A stretch of DNA of 64,000 bases from Opitutus sp. ER46 (GTDB taxonomy: Bacteria; Verrucomicrobiota; Verrucomicrobiia; Opitutales; Opitutaceae): positions 248,001 to 312,000 of the forward strand of contig NZ_QAYX01000018.1 in NCBI RefSeq assembly GCF_003054705.1, in the 5' to 3' direction. Below the pieces are notes generated by a model. It made no database searches. It was not told the DNA's origin and worked only from the letters and a program-made list of their open reading frames with translations. Within the stretch, counting starts at the first letter, position 1. Each line of letters begins with the position of its first letter. The position numbers and the translations under genes are program-made. Shown here one piece after another: positions 31,178-39,754 of this stretch.

Positions 31178-31231
31178 TCGAGCGCGGCGCGGCGCGCTGC
31201 GCTCGAAGTGAAAGTGAGGGTGAGAGTGCAA
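31175..31231 (+). repeat. Family F element directly after a stop codon
   Basis: Starts at the TGA of the kinase gene. GC-rich hairpin CGAGCGCGGCGCG...GCGCTCG, then a hexamer array GAAGTGAAAGTGAGGGTGAG. Copies with the same order follow the stops at 37325, 43131 and (minus strand) 43340. Confidence 0.8.
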
Positions 31232-31266
31232 GGGCACCGATCAGGCGTAGGGGCCGGTGGTGAACC

Positions 31267-31300
31267 GACCTGCAACCTGCGACATTTCCACCTGCAACTT
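31267..31300 (-). repeat. CCTGCAA-type array (family M, inverted copy of 5686-5712)
   Basis: Units CCTGCAA, CCTGCGA and CCTGCAA in ACCTGCAACCTGCGAC... mirror the CAGGTTG array at 5686-5712. The rest of 31232-31414 shows no gene. Confidence 0.5.
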
Positions 31301-31414
31301 TTCGGCCGGTCGCAGACCGGCGGAAAGACCCTCGGGCTGCCGGCCATGCACGGCAAGGGGTAGGAGTCACCGTGCGGTGACCGGCAGCCGGAGGGAAAAG
31401 CCGCAAGGCCCGCG

Positions 31415-31654
31415 TCAAGCAGGCTGCACGCGAATCGACATGAAGCCGGAAGACGAGCTGGCGCCGACGAGGCCGGCGCGCGGCGGCGTGATATCGCGAC
31501 AGGGTGCGCTCGCCGCCAGCTTGACCATCTTGATCGTGGCGAAGCAGGTGTCCCGGTCGGACGTCGGCACACCCTTGGCCACGATGTCTCCCAGGGAAGA
31601 TTTCAGATGCCAGGTCCAGGTGCCGTCGTCCGCTTGCCAATACTCAAAGCGCAT
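31415..31654 (-). CDS. DUF1508 (YegP-like) small protein
   Basis: 79 residues from the ATG at 31654 (MRFEYWQADDGTWTWHLKSS). It matches the DUF1508 fold: an aromatic strand (FEYWQADDGTWTWHL) followed by LGDIVAKG and a helix beginning with a Cys (CFATIKMVKLAA). The family is small and of unknown function. A tail of about 20 residues (APCRDITPPRAGLV...) is less conserved. Single gene. Confidence 0.75.
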   Translation of the reverse strand: MRFEYWQADDGTWTWHLKSSLGDIVAKGVPTSDRDTCFATIKMVKLAASAPCRDITPPRAGLVGASSSSGFMSIRVQPA

Positions 31655-31760
31655 GGGTGGGTGTGGGAGTTTCCTAGGCGGAGAGCATGGACCGCGCCCG
31701 GACGGCCCGGCAAGGCGCCGCCCGGCCGATGACACCCGATTCTCGCATCGGAAAACTTCC

Positions 31761-31795
31761 GGGGCTGCGGGGCGGCCTTCCGGGGCCGCAGCCCC
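31761..31795 (-). terminator. GC-rich hairpin downstream of cinA
   Basis: GGGGCTGCGG (31761-31770) pairs with CCGCAGCCCC (31786-31795). It sits 18 bp beyond the minus-strand cinA stop; there is only a weak T-run after it. Confidence 0.5.
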
Positions 31796-31813
31796 TCAGG
31801 AGGCGACGCTTCA

Positions 31814-33148
31814 CTAGCGCGCGCGGAGCGGCAGGGGCGGAATGATGGCGCCACGCTGGGCGCGCAGCAGCTCGCGGCGGAGCCAGTCGAGGGCGGCGTT
31901 GACGACGCGCGCCTTCATCGTGGGGCGGGGTCCGGGGTAGTTGAGTTTCTTGGACCAGACACCGGACGGGGAGAACAGGGCGAGGTACACGGTGCCGAGC
32001 GTGCCGCCCTCCTCGCCGGTGGTCGCGCTGGCGAACCCGGTGATGGCGAGCGCGTAGTCGGCACCAAGTGTTTCCGCCGCTCCCGTGGCCATGGCCACGG
32101 CGGCCTCGTCGCTCACCGCGCCATGCTGGAACAGGAGGCATTCCGGCACGTCGAGGAGCTGCATCTTGGCGTCGTTGGAGCAGCAGATGACGCCGGCGGC
32201 GAAAAACTTGCAGGCGCCGCAGGTCTCAGAAAACGCGTTGGCCAGGAGCCCGCCCGTGGCGGTTTCAACCACCGCGACCTTCTTCTCCTGCTGTCGCAGG
32301 AGCTCGGCGCACACCCGCGCCAGGGAATCGTGGCCGAAGCAGACGAAGTCGTCGCCCAGCAGCGTGGCGCACTCGCCGGCGATGGCCTCGAGTTCGGCGC
32401 GGGACAGCTCGCCATTGGCGGCACTCACCCGGCAATCGACGGCGCCGAGATGGGCGCAGTACGCGATGCTCAGGCGTGAACCGTAGCGGTCGAAGATCGG
32501 TTGGAGCTTGGTCTCCAGCGCGGACTCGCCGACGCCGGCCGTGCGCAACTGCACGAAAGCCTCGCTCTCCAGCAAACGGCCACGCGCGGCGAGCCGCGGG
32601 ACCACCTGCTCCAGGAACATCGGGTGAAGCTCGTTCGGCGGGCCGGGCAGCATGACCAGGATCCGGCCGTCTTGCTCGACCCAGAGCCCCGGCGCGGTGC
32701 CGTTGGGGTTGGGCAGGACCTCGCCCCGCTCAAACACGTAAGCCTGCTTCAGGTTGTTGGGCGTCATCTTCCGCCCGAGCCGGGCGAAGCGCGCCTCGAT
32801 TTCCTTTTCGACGGCGGGATCAAAAACGAGCTTCTGGCCCAGGACCTCCGCGATCGCGTCGCGCGTGCGGTCGTCGCAGGTCGGCCCCAGCCCGCCGGTC
32901 GTGATCACAACGTCGGCGCGGGCCCAACTGGCTCGAAACTCGGCGGCGATCGCGTCGGCCTCGTCCGTCACGGTGACGTTGCGGCGCAGCAGGGCGCCGC
33001 GGCGCCCGAGTTGCAGACCGATGAAGGTGAGATGCGTGTTGGGGGTCAGTCCGAGCAGCAGCTCGTCGCCCAGCGTCAGGAGTTCGTAGCGGACGTCGTG
33101 CACGGAATGAAGCGGAGCGGACCCACCCGCGTTGTTGGCTGAAACCAT
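31814..33148 (-). CDS. cinA: CinA family protein (competence/damage-inducible; pyridine nucleotide repair type)
   Basis: 444 residues from the ATG at 33148 (MVSANNAGGSAPL). The N-terminal MoaB/MogA-like domain has the GGLGPTCDDRTRDAIAEVLG motif and MLPGPPNELHPMF. The C-terminal CinA domain (about 300-444) resembles NMN deamidase PncC, with TATGGLLANAFSETCGACKF and the Lys in CCSNDAKMQLLDV. In most CinA proteins the first of these begins ESCTGG; here it reads ETATGG, so the usual Ser and Cys are replaced and deamidase activity is uncertain. Divergent from uvrC. Confidence 0.92.
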   Translation of the reverse strand: MVSANNAGGSAPLHSVHDVRYELLTLGDELLLGLTPNTHLTFIGLQLGRRGALLRRNVTVTDEADAIAAEFRASWARADVVITTGGLGPTCDDRTRDAIAEVLGQKLVFDPAVEKEIEARFARLGRKMTPNNLKQAYVFERGEVLPNPNGTAPGLWVEQDGRILVMLPGPPNELHPMFLEQVVPRLAARGRLLESEAFVQLRTAGVGESALETKLQPIFDRYGSRLSIAYCAHLGAVDCRVSAANGELSRAELEAIAGECATLLGDDFVCFGHDSLARVCAELLRQQEKKVAVVETATGGLLANAFSETCGACKFFAAGVICCSNDAKMQLLDVPECLLFQHGAVSDEAAVAMATGAAETLGADYALAITGFASATTGEEGGTLGTVYLALFSPSGVWSKKLNYPGPRPTMKARVVNAALDWLRRELLRAQRGAIIPPLPLRAR

Positions 33149-33300
33149 ACTTGCGAGGCCGGAAATTAGGCGGATTCTCCCAAAATGCCAGCGACGAACC
33201 GAAGCCTGCGGGAGGGTCCCGCCAGCCAATGCATTCCGCCGACCACGGCGGAGCGGGCGGGCCTGGACGCGGGGGTCGGGCGGGCGCGGCGCTTCCGGCG

Positions 33301-34881
33301 ATGAACGAGTCGGCGCCGATCACCCTGAAAGAGAAGGTCCGGCAGTTGCCGGACAAACCCGGGGTGTACCTGATGAAGGACCGGCTCGGGCGGATCATCT
33401 ACGTGGGCAAGGCGCGCAGCCTGAAGAAGCGGGTTTCCTCGTACTTCCAGCGCGGGCGGGCGGCGACCGTGGCGCAGCCAAAGATCCGCGCGCTGATCGA
33501 CCTGATCGCGGACGTGGAGACGATCGAGGTGAAGTCTGAGCCGGAGGCGCTGCTGTTGGAGGGCAAGCTGATCAAGCAGTGGCGGCCGCGGTACAACACC
33601 GACTTCGTGGACGACAAGCGCTTCCTCCTGGTGCGCGTCGACCTCGGGGAGGAGTTGCCGCGGTTCCGGTTGACGCGCCTGAAGAAGGAGGATCGCTCGC
33701 GGTATTTCGGGCCGTTCGCGCACAGCGGGCTGCTCCGGAAGACGCTCGCCCAGATGCGGCGGCAGTTCGGCATCCTGCTCGGCGACAGCACCCCGCAACA
33801 GCTCCCCGACGGCACCTGGCGGCTGTACGACGACGTGCGCGAGGAGCTCTACGGCACCGAGAACATCGTCACCGCGGACGCGTATCGGCGCCGGGTGGAC
33901 GACGCGTGCGCGTTCCTCGAGGGCAAGTCGCGCGAGTGGCTGGAGACGCTGCGGCAGGAGATGACCGAGGCGGCGCTGCGCCACGAATTCGAGAAGGCGG
34001 CGGAACTGCGCGACGTGGTGTTCGCGCTGGAGGAGACCTTGCGGAAGACCCGGCGTTTCGAGCGGATCGATCCGACGCGGCCCGAGGGAGACGAGGAGGC
34101 GCTGGAGATGCTCCGCGCGGCGCTGCAGCTGCCGGGGCCGCCGCGCACGATGGAGTGCTTCGACATCTCGCACATCTCGGGCACGTTTGTGGTGGCCTCG
34201 ATGGTGCACTTCGCGAACGGGCGGCCGGACAAGAACAACTACCGGCGTTTCCAGATCAAGAGCTTCATCGGCAACGACGACTTTCGGGCGATGGAAGAGG
34301 TGGTCGGCCGCCGCTACCGCCGCCTGCGCGACGAGCACCGTCCCCTCCCCGACCTGATCGTGATCGACGGCGGGCGCGGGCAGATCAGCGCGGCGCTGAA
34401 GGCGTTTTACGCGCTGGATCTCACGCCGCCGGCGCTCATCGGCCTGGCGAAGCAGCACGAGACGATCATTTTTCCCGACGAACGGTCGCCACTGAATCTG
34501 CCGCTCAGTCATCCCGGCCTGAATCTCCTGCAACGGCTGCGCGACGAGGCCCACCGCTTTGCCAACACGTACAACGCGAACCTCCGCTCGCGGAAGATCC
34601 GCGAGAGCGTGCTCGAGGACATGGAGGGCCTTGGGGCGAAACGCCGGGCCGCGGTCTTGGAACACTTCGGCAGCATCGACCGGTTGCGCACGGCGTCGGT
34701 GGACGAGATTGCGGAAGTCGAAGGATTTGGCCGCGTGTTGGCGGGAGAGCTCTACGCGTTTCTGCATCCGCCGGTGGGATTGCCGCCGGCCGATCCGGCG
34801 GACCCGGGCGCTGCGGACAAGCGCGAGACTGAGGCCGAGCCCGAGGGCGTGGACGAGGACTCGCCCGCATCGGGCGGCTGA
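33301..34881 (+). CDS. uvrC: Excinuclease ABC subunit C
   Basis: 526 residues from the ATG at 33301. An N-terminal GIY-YIG nuclease (about 12-92: DKPGVYLMKDRLGRIIYVGK) is followed by a UVR motif (HEFEKAAELRDVVFALEET, about 230-248), an RNase H-like nuclease (CFDISHISGTFVVASMVHF and DLIVIDGGRGQISAALK) and a C-terminal helix-hairpin-helix (LGAKRRAAVLEHFG). It makes both incisions of nucleotide excision repair with UvrAB. The segment where UvrC normally has four Fe-S cysteines (pattern RPC..Y...RC.APC) is here DSTPQQLPDGTWRLYDDV and what follows, without any Cys. It is somewhat shorter than the usual ~600 residues. Confidence 0.96.
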   Translation: MNESAPITLKEKVRQLPDKPGVYLMKDRLGRIIYVGKARSLKKRVSSYFQRGRAATVAQPKIRALIDLIADVETIEVKSEPEALLLEGKLIKQWRPRYNTDFVDDKRFLLVRVDLGEELPRFRLTRLKKEDRSRYFGPFAHSGLLRKTLAQMRRQFGILLGDSTPQQLPDGTWRLYDDVREELYGTENIVTADAYRRRVDDACAFLEGKSREWLETLRQEMTEAALRHEFEKAAELRDVVFALEETLRKTRRFERIDPTRPEGDEEALEMLRAALQLPGPPRTMECFDISHISGTFVVASMVHFANGRPDKNNYRRFQIKSFIGNDDFRAMEEVVGRRYRRLRDEHRPLPDLIVIDGGRGQISAALKAFYALDLTPPALIGLAKQHETIIFPDERSPLNLPLSHPGLNLLQRLRDEAHRFANTYNANLRSRKIRESVLEDMEGLGAKRRAAVLEHFGSIDRLRTASVDEIAEVEGFGRVLAGELYAFLHPPVGLPPADPADPGAADKRETEAEPEGVDEDSPASGG

Positions 34882-34951
34882 GGCCGCGGCGGAGACGTAC
34901 GAAACGCGTCGCGGGGTTGACGCTGCGCAAAGGTTTTTGCGCAATCGCGCC

Positions 34952-35641
34952 ATGCACGAAATGCCCAGGCCCGAGACGGGAGGGACCGGCAAATTCACGG
35001 TGAGGCCGTTCGAGATGCGAGACCTCGACCCCGTGGCCGACCTGCTCGTGGAGGTCTTCTGGGACAACCCGGTGTACCGCCAGATTTTCGGCCCGAAGGA
35101 CACGATGCGCGGACTGCGGTGGGTTTTCCGGCGAGAGGTGCTGCTGAACCTGCGCTACGGCGAGGTGAAGGTGATCTGCCTGCCGGGAGAGACCGGCCAG
35201 GTGATCGGAACGTTCAGCCTGACGCCACCGGACGCGGCCGCGCCGTCGGTCTTCGACTACGTCCGGCTGGGGATACTCGGCATGCCCTTCCGCTTTGGGC
35301 CGGCGGCGCTGGTCCGGATGCTGTCGTTGATGAAGCAGAACGAGCGGACAATCGCGACGGCGATGCAAGGCGTCCGCTGCTGGTACCTCGGCTTGGTGGC
35401 GGTGTCGCCGCGGCACCGGAACCAGAGAATTGCGTCCGGATCGCTGGCCCAGGCGTTTGCGGCGCTGGGTCCTTCAAGCGAGGTGGTGCTTTCGACGCAG
35501 TTGGAGTCGAACGTGAGGCTCTACACCCGGCTGGGCTTCCAGGTCGTAGCGGAGCCCCCGTTGGGCTGGAGGCACGACAAGGTCCGGAACTGGGTGATGT
35601 ACCGGAACGCCACGTCAGCCCCAGGCGTGGCGCCTGCCTGA
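34952..35641 (+). CDS. GNAT-family N-acetyltransferase
   Basis: 229 residues from the ATG at 34952 (MHEMPRPETGGTGKFTVRPF). GNAT features: an N-terminal strand and helix (FEMRDLDPVADLLVEVFW), and the acetyl-CoA binding region YLGLVAVSPRHRNQRIASGS, where the usual Q/RxxGxG/A loop is present in modified form. It ends with NVRLYTRLGFQVV. The substrate is unknown. A small hairpin (TGCGCAAA...TTTGCGCA, about 34924-34943) precedes it and separates it from uvrC. Confidence 0.85.
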   Translation: MHEMPRPETGGTGKFTVRPFEMRDLDPVADLLVEVFWDNPVYRQIFGPKDTMRGLRWVFRREVLLNLRYGEVKVICLPGETGQVIGTFSLTPPDAAAPSVFDYVRLGILGMPFRFGPAALVRMLSLMKQNERTIATAMQGVRCWYLGLVAVSPRHRNQRIASGSLAQAFAALGPSSEVVLSTQLESNVRLYTRLGFQVVAEPPLGWRHDKVRNWVMYRNATSAPGVAPA

Positions 35642-35756
35642 GTCCAGACCGCGCGGAGACCATCGCGGACCGGTGTCCCGGCAGCAGGCTCCGGAGCCGG
35701 CACGATGCCGCCACAAACCGGTTGCCGCCGAAAAGGCCGGTCCCAGAGTCCGCGGC

Positions 35757-37325
35757 ATGGGTCTGCAATTGCTGCGGTTGAAGGCGGTCAGGCTGGGCCA
35801 GGCGCTCGCGTGGGCGGCGCTGGCGGGCCTCGGCGCGGTCGCATTGCGGGCGGAGATCACGCTGGCGCCCCTGTTCGCCGACGGCGCGGTGCTGCAATGC
35901 GACAAGCCGGTGGCGGTGTGGGGCACGGCGGAGGCCGGAGAGAAGCTGGCCATCAGTTTCGCCGGGCAGAGCGGCTCGACGAAGGCGGATGCGGACGGAC
36001 GCTGGGTGATCCTGCTCGAGCCGATGCCGGTGCGGACGATCGGGGCCGACCTGACGGTGGCGGGCAAGAAGGACACGGTGGTGATCCACGACGTGGTGGT
36101 CGGCGAGGTGTGGCTGTGCTCAGGGCAGTCGAACATGGAATTCACGGTGCGCCAGGCGTTGAACGCCGAGCGCGAGATCGCGGCGGCGCAGTATCCGCTG
36201 CTGCGGCACATCCGGATCGTGCCGCAGACCTCGGCCACGCCGGAAACGAAGGTCACGACCTCGGGCTGGAAAGCGGCTCTGCCCGCGCACGTCGGCGACT
36301 TCACGGCGGTGGGCTATTTCTTCGCGCGGGACATCCACCTGCGGCTGGGGGTGCCGGTCGGGCTGGTGCACAGCTCCTGGGGCGGCACCCCGATCGAGGC
36401 GTGGATGAGCCCGATGGCATTGGCGGACCCGGCATTTGGCGCCGTGCAGACCCGATGGGCCGAAGCCACGGCGAAGCAGCCGGGAGCCCAGGCGGAGTAT
36501 GAGGCGAAGCTGGCCAGCTGGACGGCGGCCGAAGCGGCGGCGAAGGCCCAGGGTGAGAAGACATTCGCGGCCTGGCGGCAGAAGAATCCGAAGCCGTATC
36601 GGCCGCGTGGATTCGCCGGCGATCCCTGGGCGCCCGCGGGGCTGTTCAACGGCATGATTCATCCGCTGCTGCCGTACGGCATGCGCGGCGTGCTCTGGTA
36701 CCAAGGCGAGAGCAACGCGGACCACGCGGGCGAGTACGACAAGCTCTTTGCCGCGATGATCACCACCTGGCGCGCGCATTTTGGACAAGGCGACCTGCCC
36801 TTCTATTGGGTGAACCTGGCGGCGTGGCGGGCGAACGATCCAACGGACATGAGCTGGGCCTGGCTGCGCGAGGCGCAGACGAAGACCCTCGTGTTGCCGA
36901 ACACCGGGCAGGCGCTGGCGATCGACCTCGGCGATCCCGTGGACATTCATCCGCGCAACAAACAGGAAGTCGGCCGACGGCTGGCGCTGCTCGCGAAACA
37001 CCGCGTGTACGAGCTGACCGCCGACGACACCGGCCCGACCTTCGAAAGCGCCACGCGCGAAGGAGCGACACTGCGCGTGCGTTTCACCGACGTGAGCGGC
37101 GGGTTGATTTCGCACGACAAGCCGCCGCAGGCGCTGGAGATCGCAGGCGCAGACCGCGTGTTCAAGCCGGCGGCGGGCCGGATCGACCGCGACACGCTCG
37201 TGGTGTCGTCGGCCGAGGTGAAGGAGCCGGTCGCGGTGCGCTACGCGTGGCGGAATTGTCCCGACGCCAATCTTTTCAGCGGCACCGGGCTGCCGGTGGT
37301 GCCCTTCCGCAGCGACAACTGGTGA
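35757..37325 (+). CDS. Secreted sialate O-acetylesterase family (SGNH) protein
   Basis: 522 residues. Signal-like N-terminus (about 1-32, LAWAALAGLGAVALRAE). The catalytic Ser is in SGQSNMEF, followed by the family motif GTPIEAWMSP, WYQGESNADH (a conserved block of this family), and the Asp-His pair in DLGDPVDIHPRNKQEVGRRLA. These esterases remove O-acetyl groups from sialic acid or acetylated plant sugars. Periplasmic or extracellular. It stands alone between uvrC/GNAT and the heme-binding gene, and ends at a family F repeat. Confidence 0.93.
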   Translation: MGLQLLRLKAVRLGQALAWAALAGLGAVALRAEITLAPLFADGAVLQCDKPVAVWGTAEAGEKLAISFAGQSGSTKADADGRWVILLEPMPVRTIGADLTVAGKKDTVVIHDVVVGEVWLCSGQSNMEFTVRQALNAEREIAAAQYPLLRHIRIVPQTSATPETKVTTSGWKAALPAHVGDFTAVGYFFARDIHLRLGVPVGLVHSSWGGTPIEAWMSPMALADPAFGAVQTRWAEATAKQPGAQAEYEAKLASWTAAEAAAKAQGEKTFAAWRQKNPKPYRPRGFAGDPWAPAGLFNGMIHPLLPYGMRGVLWYQGESNADHAGEYDKLFAAMITTWRAHFGQGDLPFYWVNLAAWRANDPTDMSWAWLREAQTKTLVLPNTGQALAIDLGDPVDIHPRNKQEVGRRLALLAKHRVYELTADDTGPTFESATREGATLRVRFTDVSGGLISHDKPPQALEIAGADRVFKPAAGRIDRDTLVVSSAEVKEPVAVRYAWRNCPDANLFSGTGLPVVPFRSDNW

Positions 37326-37381
37326 CGGCGCGGCGGGGCCGCGCCGTCAGTGAGAGTGAGGGTGAGGGTGAAAGTGAGCAC
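37324..37381 (+). repeat. Family F element after the sialate esterase stop
   Basis: Perfect 11-bp hairpin GACGGCGCGGC-GGG-GCCGCGCCGTC starting within the TGA, followed by hexamers GTGAGAGTGAGGGTGAGGGT and GAAAGTGAGC. Confidence 0.85.
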
Positions 37382-37472
37382 GGAATGGGAGAGAGGCTGC
37401 CGTTCGTGAGTACACATGGCGCCGCGTCGTCGGGGTGGCAAACGGCGGAAGTTGGGCTAGCATCTGCGGATC

Positions 37473-37928
37473 ATGCTGAAGCGGATCCTGCTCGCGGTCG
37501 CGATTGTCTTGCTGGTGCTGCAGGTGTTTCGGCCGGCGAAAAACCAGTCAGGCGACGCGCCGGGGGCGGATGATTTCATCGTGCGGTTCAAGCCGCCGGC
37601 GGAGGTTGCGGCGGTGCTGCGCGCGGCGTGCTACGACTGCCATTCGGATGCCACGCGCTACCCCTGGTACGCGCAGGTGCAGCCCGTGGCGTGGTGGCTT
37701 GCCGACCACATCAGCGAAGGCAAGGAGGAGCTGAACCTGTCGCGGTTCGGCGCGCACGATCGGGCGACGCAACTCAAGCTGCTCGATCGCATGAGCCAGG
37801 AGATCTTCGACCGCGAAATGCCGCTGCGCTCGTACACGTGGATGCATCGCGACGCGCGCCTCACCGAAGCGCAGGTCCGCGCGGTGACGGAGTGGATCGA
37901 CTCGCTGCACGACCGGCTCGCGGAATAG
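37473..37928 (+). CDS. Heme-binding domain protein with CxxCH
   Basis: 151 residues. An N-terminal membrane anchor (MLKRILLAVAIVLLVLQVF) is followed by CYDCHSDATRYPWYAQVQPV, the CxxCH heme c attachment site with the SD-x-T-x-YPWYA signature of the 'haem-bd' family. The body continues PVAWWLADHISEGKEELNLS and ends with LTEAQVRAVTEWIDSLH. It is an inner-membrane-anchored periplasmic protein, presumably an electron carrier or sensor. Single gene; family role unknown. Confidence 0.9.
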   Translation: MLKRILLAVAIVLLVLQVFRPAKNQSGDAPGADDFIVRFKPPAEVAAVLRAACYDCHSDATRYPWYAQVQPVAWWLADHISEGKEELNLSRFGAHDRATQLKLLDRMSQEIFDREMPLRSYTWMHRDARLTEAQVRAVTEWIDSLHDRLAE

Positions 37929-37985
37929 CCGCGGGCCGGCGAACGCGGGCGAAAGCACGTCCGGGGGGGCGAGGGCGGCGTTGGC

Positions 37986-39197
37986 CTACCGCTCGACGGT
38001 CAGCTTGAAGCTCTTTCGCAGCGCGCGGTGGAGGGCCTTGATGTGACCGCGGTCGCGGGTCTCGACGGTGCAGAGCACGTTGACGGCGCTGACGTCGGCG
38101 CCGCTGAAGGCGCGGTCGTGGGCGATGTCCTTGATGCTGGCGCCGCAGGAGGCGATCACGCGGCTCAGTTCGGCGAGCCCGCCGGGCCGGTCGCTGATGC
38201 GCGCGGTGAAACGCGTGAGGCGGCCATCGTGGACGAGGCCCTTCTCGATGACGCGACTGAGAATAGAGGGATCGATGTTGCCGCCGCCGACGACCAGGGC
38301 GACGCGCTTGCCGGCGAGCTGGGGCAGCTTGCCGGCCATCATGGCGGCGAGCGGCGCGGCGCCGGCGCCCTCGACCACGGTCTTCTCGAGCTCGAGCATC
38401 CGCAGGATCGCGAGGGCGATCCAGTCCTCGCTTACGCTCACGACCTCATCGACGCGATCCCGGGCGAGGGCAAAGGCGTTGGTGCCCACGGTCAGCGTGG
38501 CGAGGCCGTCGGCGAGCGTGGCATGGCGGGCGGTGACGACGGGTTTCCCGGCGCGGAGCGCGGCGCTGAGGTTGGCGGTGTGGGTGCTTTCGACGCCAAT
38601 GAGTCGGATGCGCGGCTGGAGCGATTTCACGGCGACGCTGATGCCGGCGATGAGGCCGCCGCCGCCAACCGGACAGAGGATCGCGTCGAGATTGGGCACC
38701 TGTTTGAGGAGCTCGAGCCCGATGGTGCCCTGACCGGCAATGATGGCAGGGTCGTCGAAGCCGTGGACGTACTGGAGGCGTTCGGCGGCCGCGAGCGCGT
38801 TGGCCTGCGCGCGGGCCTCGGTGAAATCGCGGCCGTGGACGATGACGCGCGCGCCGAGCCGCTGGCAGGTGGTGATCTTGATGAGCGGCGCGTAGTCGGG
38901 CATGACGACGACGACCGGCACGCCGAGGAGTTTTCCATGGTAGGCGAGGCCGAGCGCATGATTGCCGGCACTGGCGGCGATGACGCCGCGGCGCTTCTGC
39001 TCCGCGGGCAACTGCAGCAGGGCGTTGCGAGCACCGCGCTCCTTGAAGGAGCCGGTGCGCTGGAAGTTATCCAACTTGCAGAAGACTTGCGCGCCGGTGA
39101 TTTCCGACAGCGGGATTGACTCCGCGCAGGGGGTCAGGGTGACGCCGCCAGCGATACGACGTTGCGCGGCACGAACATCCGGGAGAGTGACGGGCAT
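37986..39197 (-). CDS. ilvA: Threonine ammonia-lyase with C-terminal ACT domain
   Basis: 403 residues from the ATG at 39197 (MPVTLPDVRAAQRRIAGGVT). PLP-dependent fold type II: the Schiff-base Lys is in RTGSFKERGARNAL, and the phosphate loop is VGGGGLIAG. An ACT domain occupies about 325-403 (TRFTARISDRPGGLAELSRV). It deaminates threonine to 2-oxobutyrate, the first step of isoleucine synthesis; the single ACT domain matches the catabolic-like, about 400-residue form. The frame is open upstream, but this ATG fits the family start. Confidence 0.95.
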   Translation of the reverse strand: MPVTLPDVRAAQRRIAGGVTLTPCAESIPLSEITGAQVFCKLDNFQRTGSFKERGARNALLQLPAEQKRRGVIAASAGNHALGLAYHGKLLGVPVVVVMPDYAPLIKITTCQRLGARVIVHGRDFTEARAQANALAAAERLQYVHGFDDPAIIAGQGTIGLELLKQVPNLDAILCPVGGGGLIAGISVAVKSLQPRIRLIGVESTHTANLSAALRAGKPVVTARHATLADGLATLTVGTNAFALARDRVDEVVSVSEDWIALAILRMLELEKTVVEGAGAAPLAAMMAGKLPQLAGKRVALVVGGGNIDPSILSRVIEKGLVHDGRLTRFTARISDRPGGLAELSRVIASCGASIKDIAHDRAFSGADVSAVNVLCTVETRDRGHIKALHRALRKSFKLTVER

Positions 39198-39400
39198 GCC
39201 GCAGCGTGGCGCGACCGCGCGTTGACGCGAATGGAAAAACTCTCCGCGCAAGGCGCTGGCGGCGAATAGCGTTGCGGGTGAGTCGGTGCCGGATACACCG
39301 GGGGCGCTCATGGAACCGGCGAACGACAGTGGTTCACGCAGGTCCGGTGCAGCCATGAGCGGTCGAACGTAAACGTCTCTTTCGCATCCGTTCCTCTTAC

Positions 39401-39754
39401 ATGTATCAGGTCACTTTCTCCGAACAGGCCATGGGCGAGCTCAACCGCCTGGACAAATTGGCACAGCTCGACGTGGTCGATCCCATCAGCAGCCTCAAGC
39501 CGGCTGATCTGGCGCATCCGCGCGAGCCGCTCGGCTCGTTCCGGCGCGGCACGATGCAGTACTTCCGGCTGCGGAGCGGCGACTTTCGGTTCTACTTTCA
39601 GCTCCAAGGCGACACGCTGCACGTTCACTACATTCTGCACAAAAACTCCCTCGAGGACTTCCTGCTGCGCAACAAGCTGCCCGTCTCCGAGCAGCAGCTC
39701 ATCGAGCAGGATTCCAAGTTTTGGAAGTACCTCGAAAGCCTGACGAAAAAATGA
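39401..39754 (+). CDS. RelE/ParE-like fold protein coupled to pssA
   Basis: 117 residues. The N-terminus MYQVTFSEQAMGELNRLDKL and the strands YFRLRSGDFRFYFQLQGD and TLHVHYILHK have the alternating pattern of the RelE/ParE toxin fold (R-x-G-x-F/Y-R then a hydrophobic strand). The C-terminus is a long charged helix (LPVSEQQLIEQDSKFWKYLE). No antitoxin gene is adjacent. Its stop overlaps the pssA start (ATGA), which is unusual for a toxin and suggests a house-keeping or regulatory role. The fold call is moderate. Confidence 0.65.
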   Translation: MYQVTFSEQAMGELNRLDKLAQLDVVDPISSLKPADLAHPREPLGSFRRGTMQYFRLRSGDFRFYFQLQGDTLHVHYILHKNSLEDFLLRNKLPVSEQQLIEQDSKFWKYLESLTKK

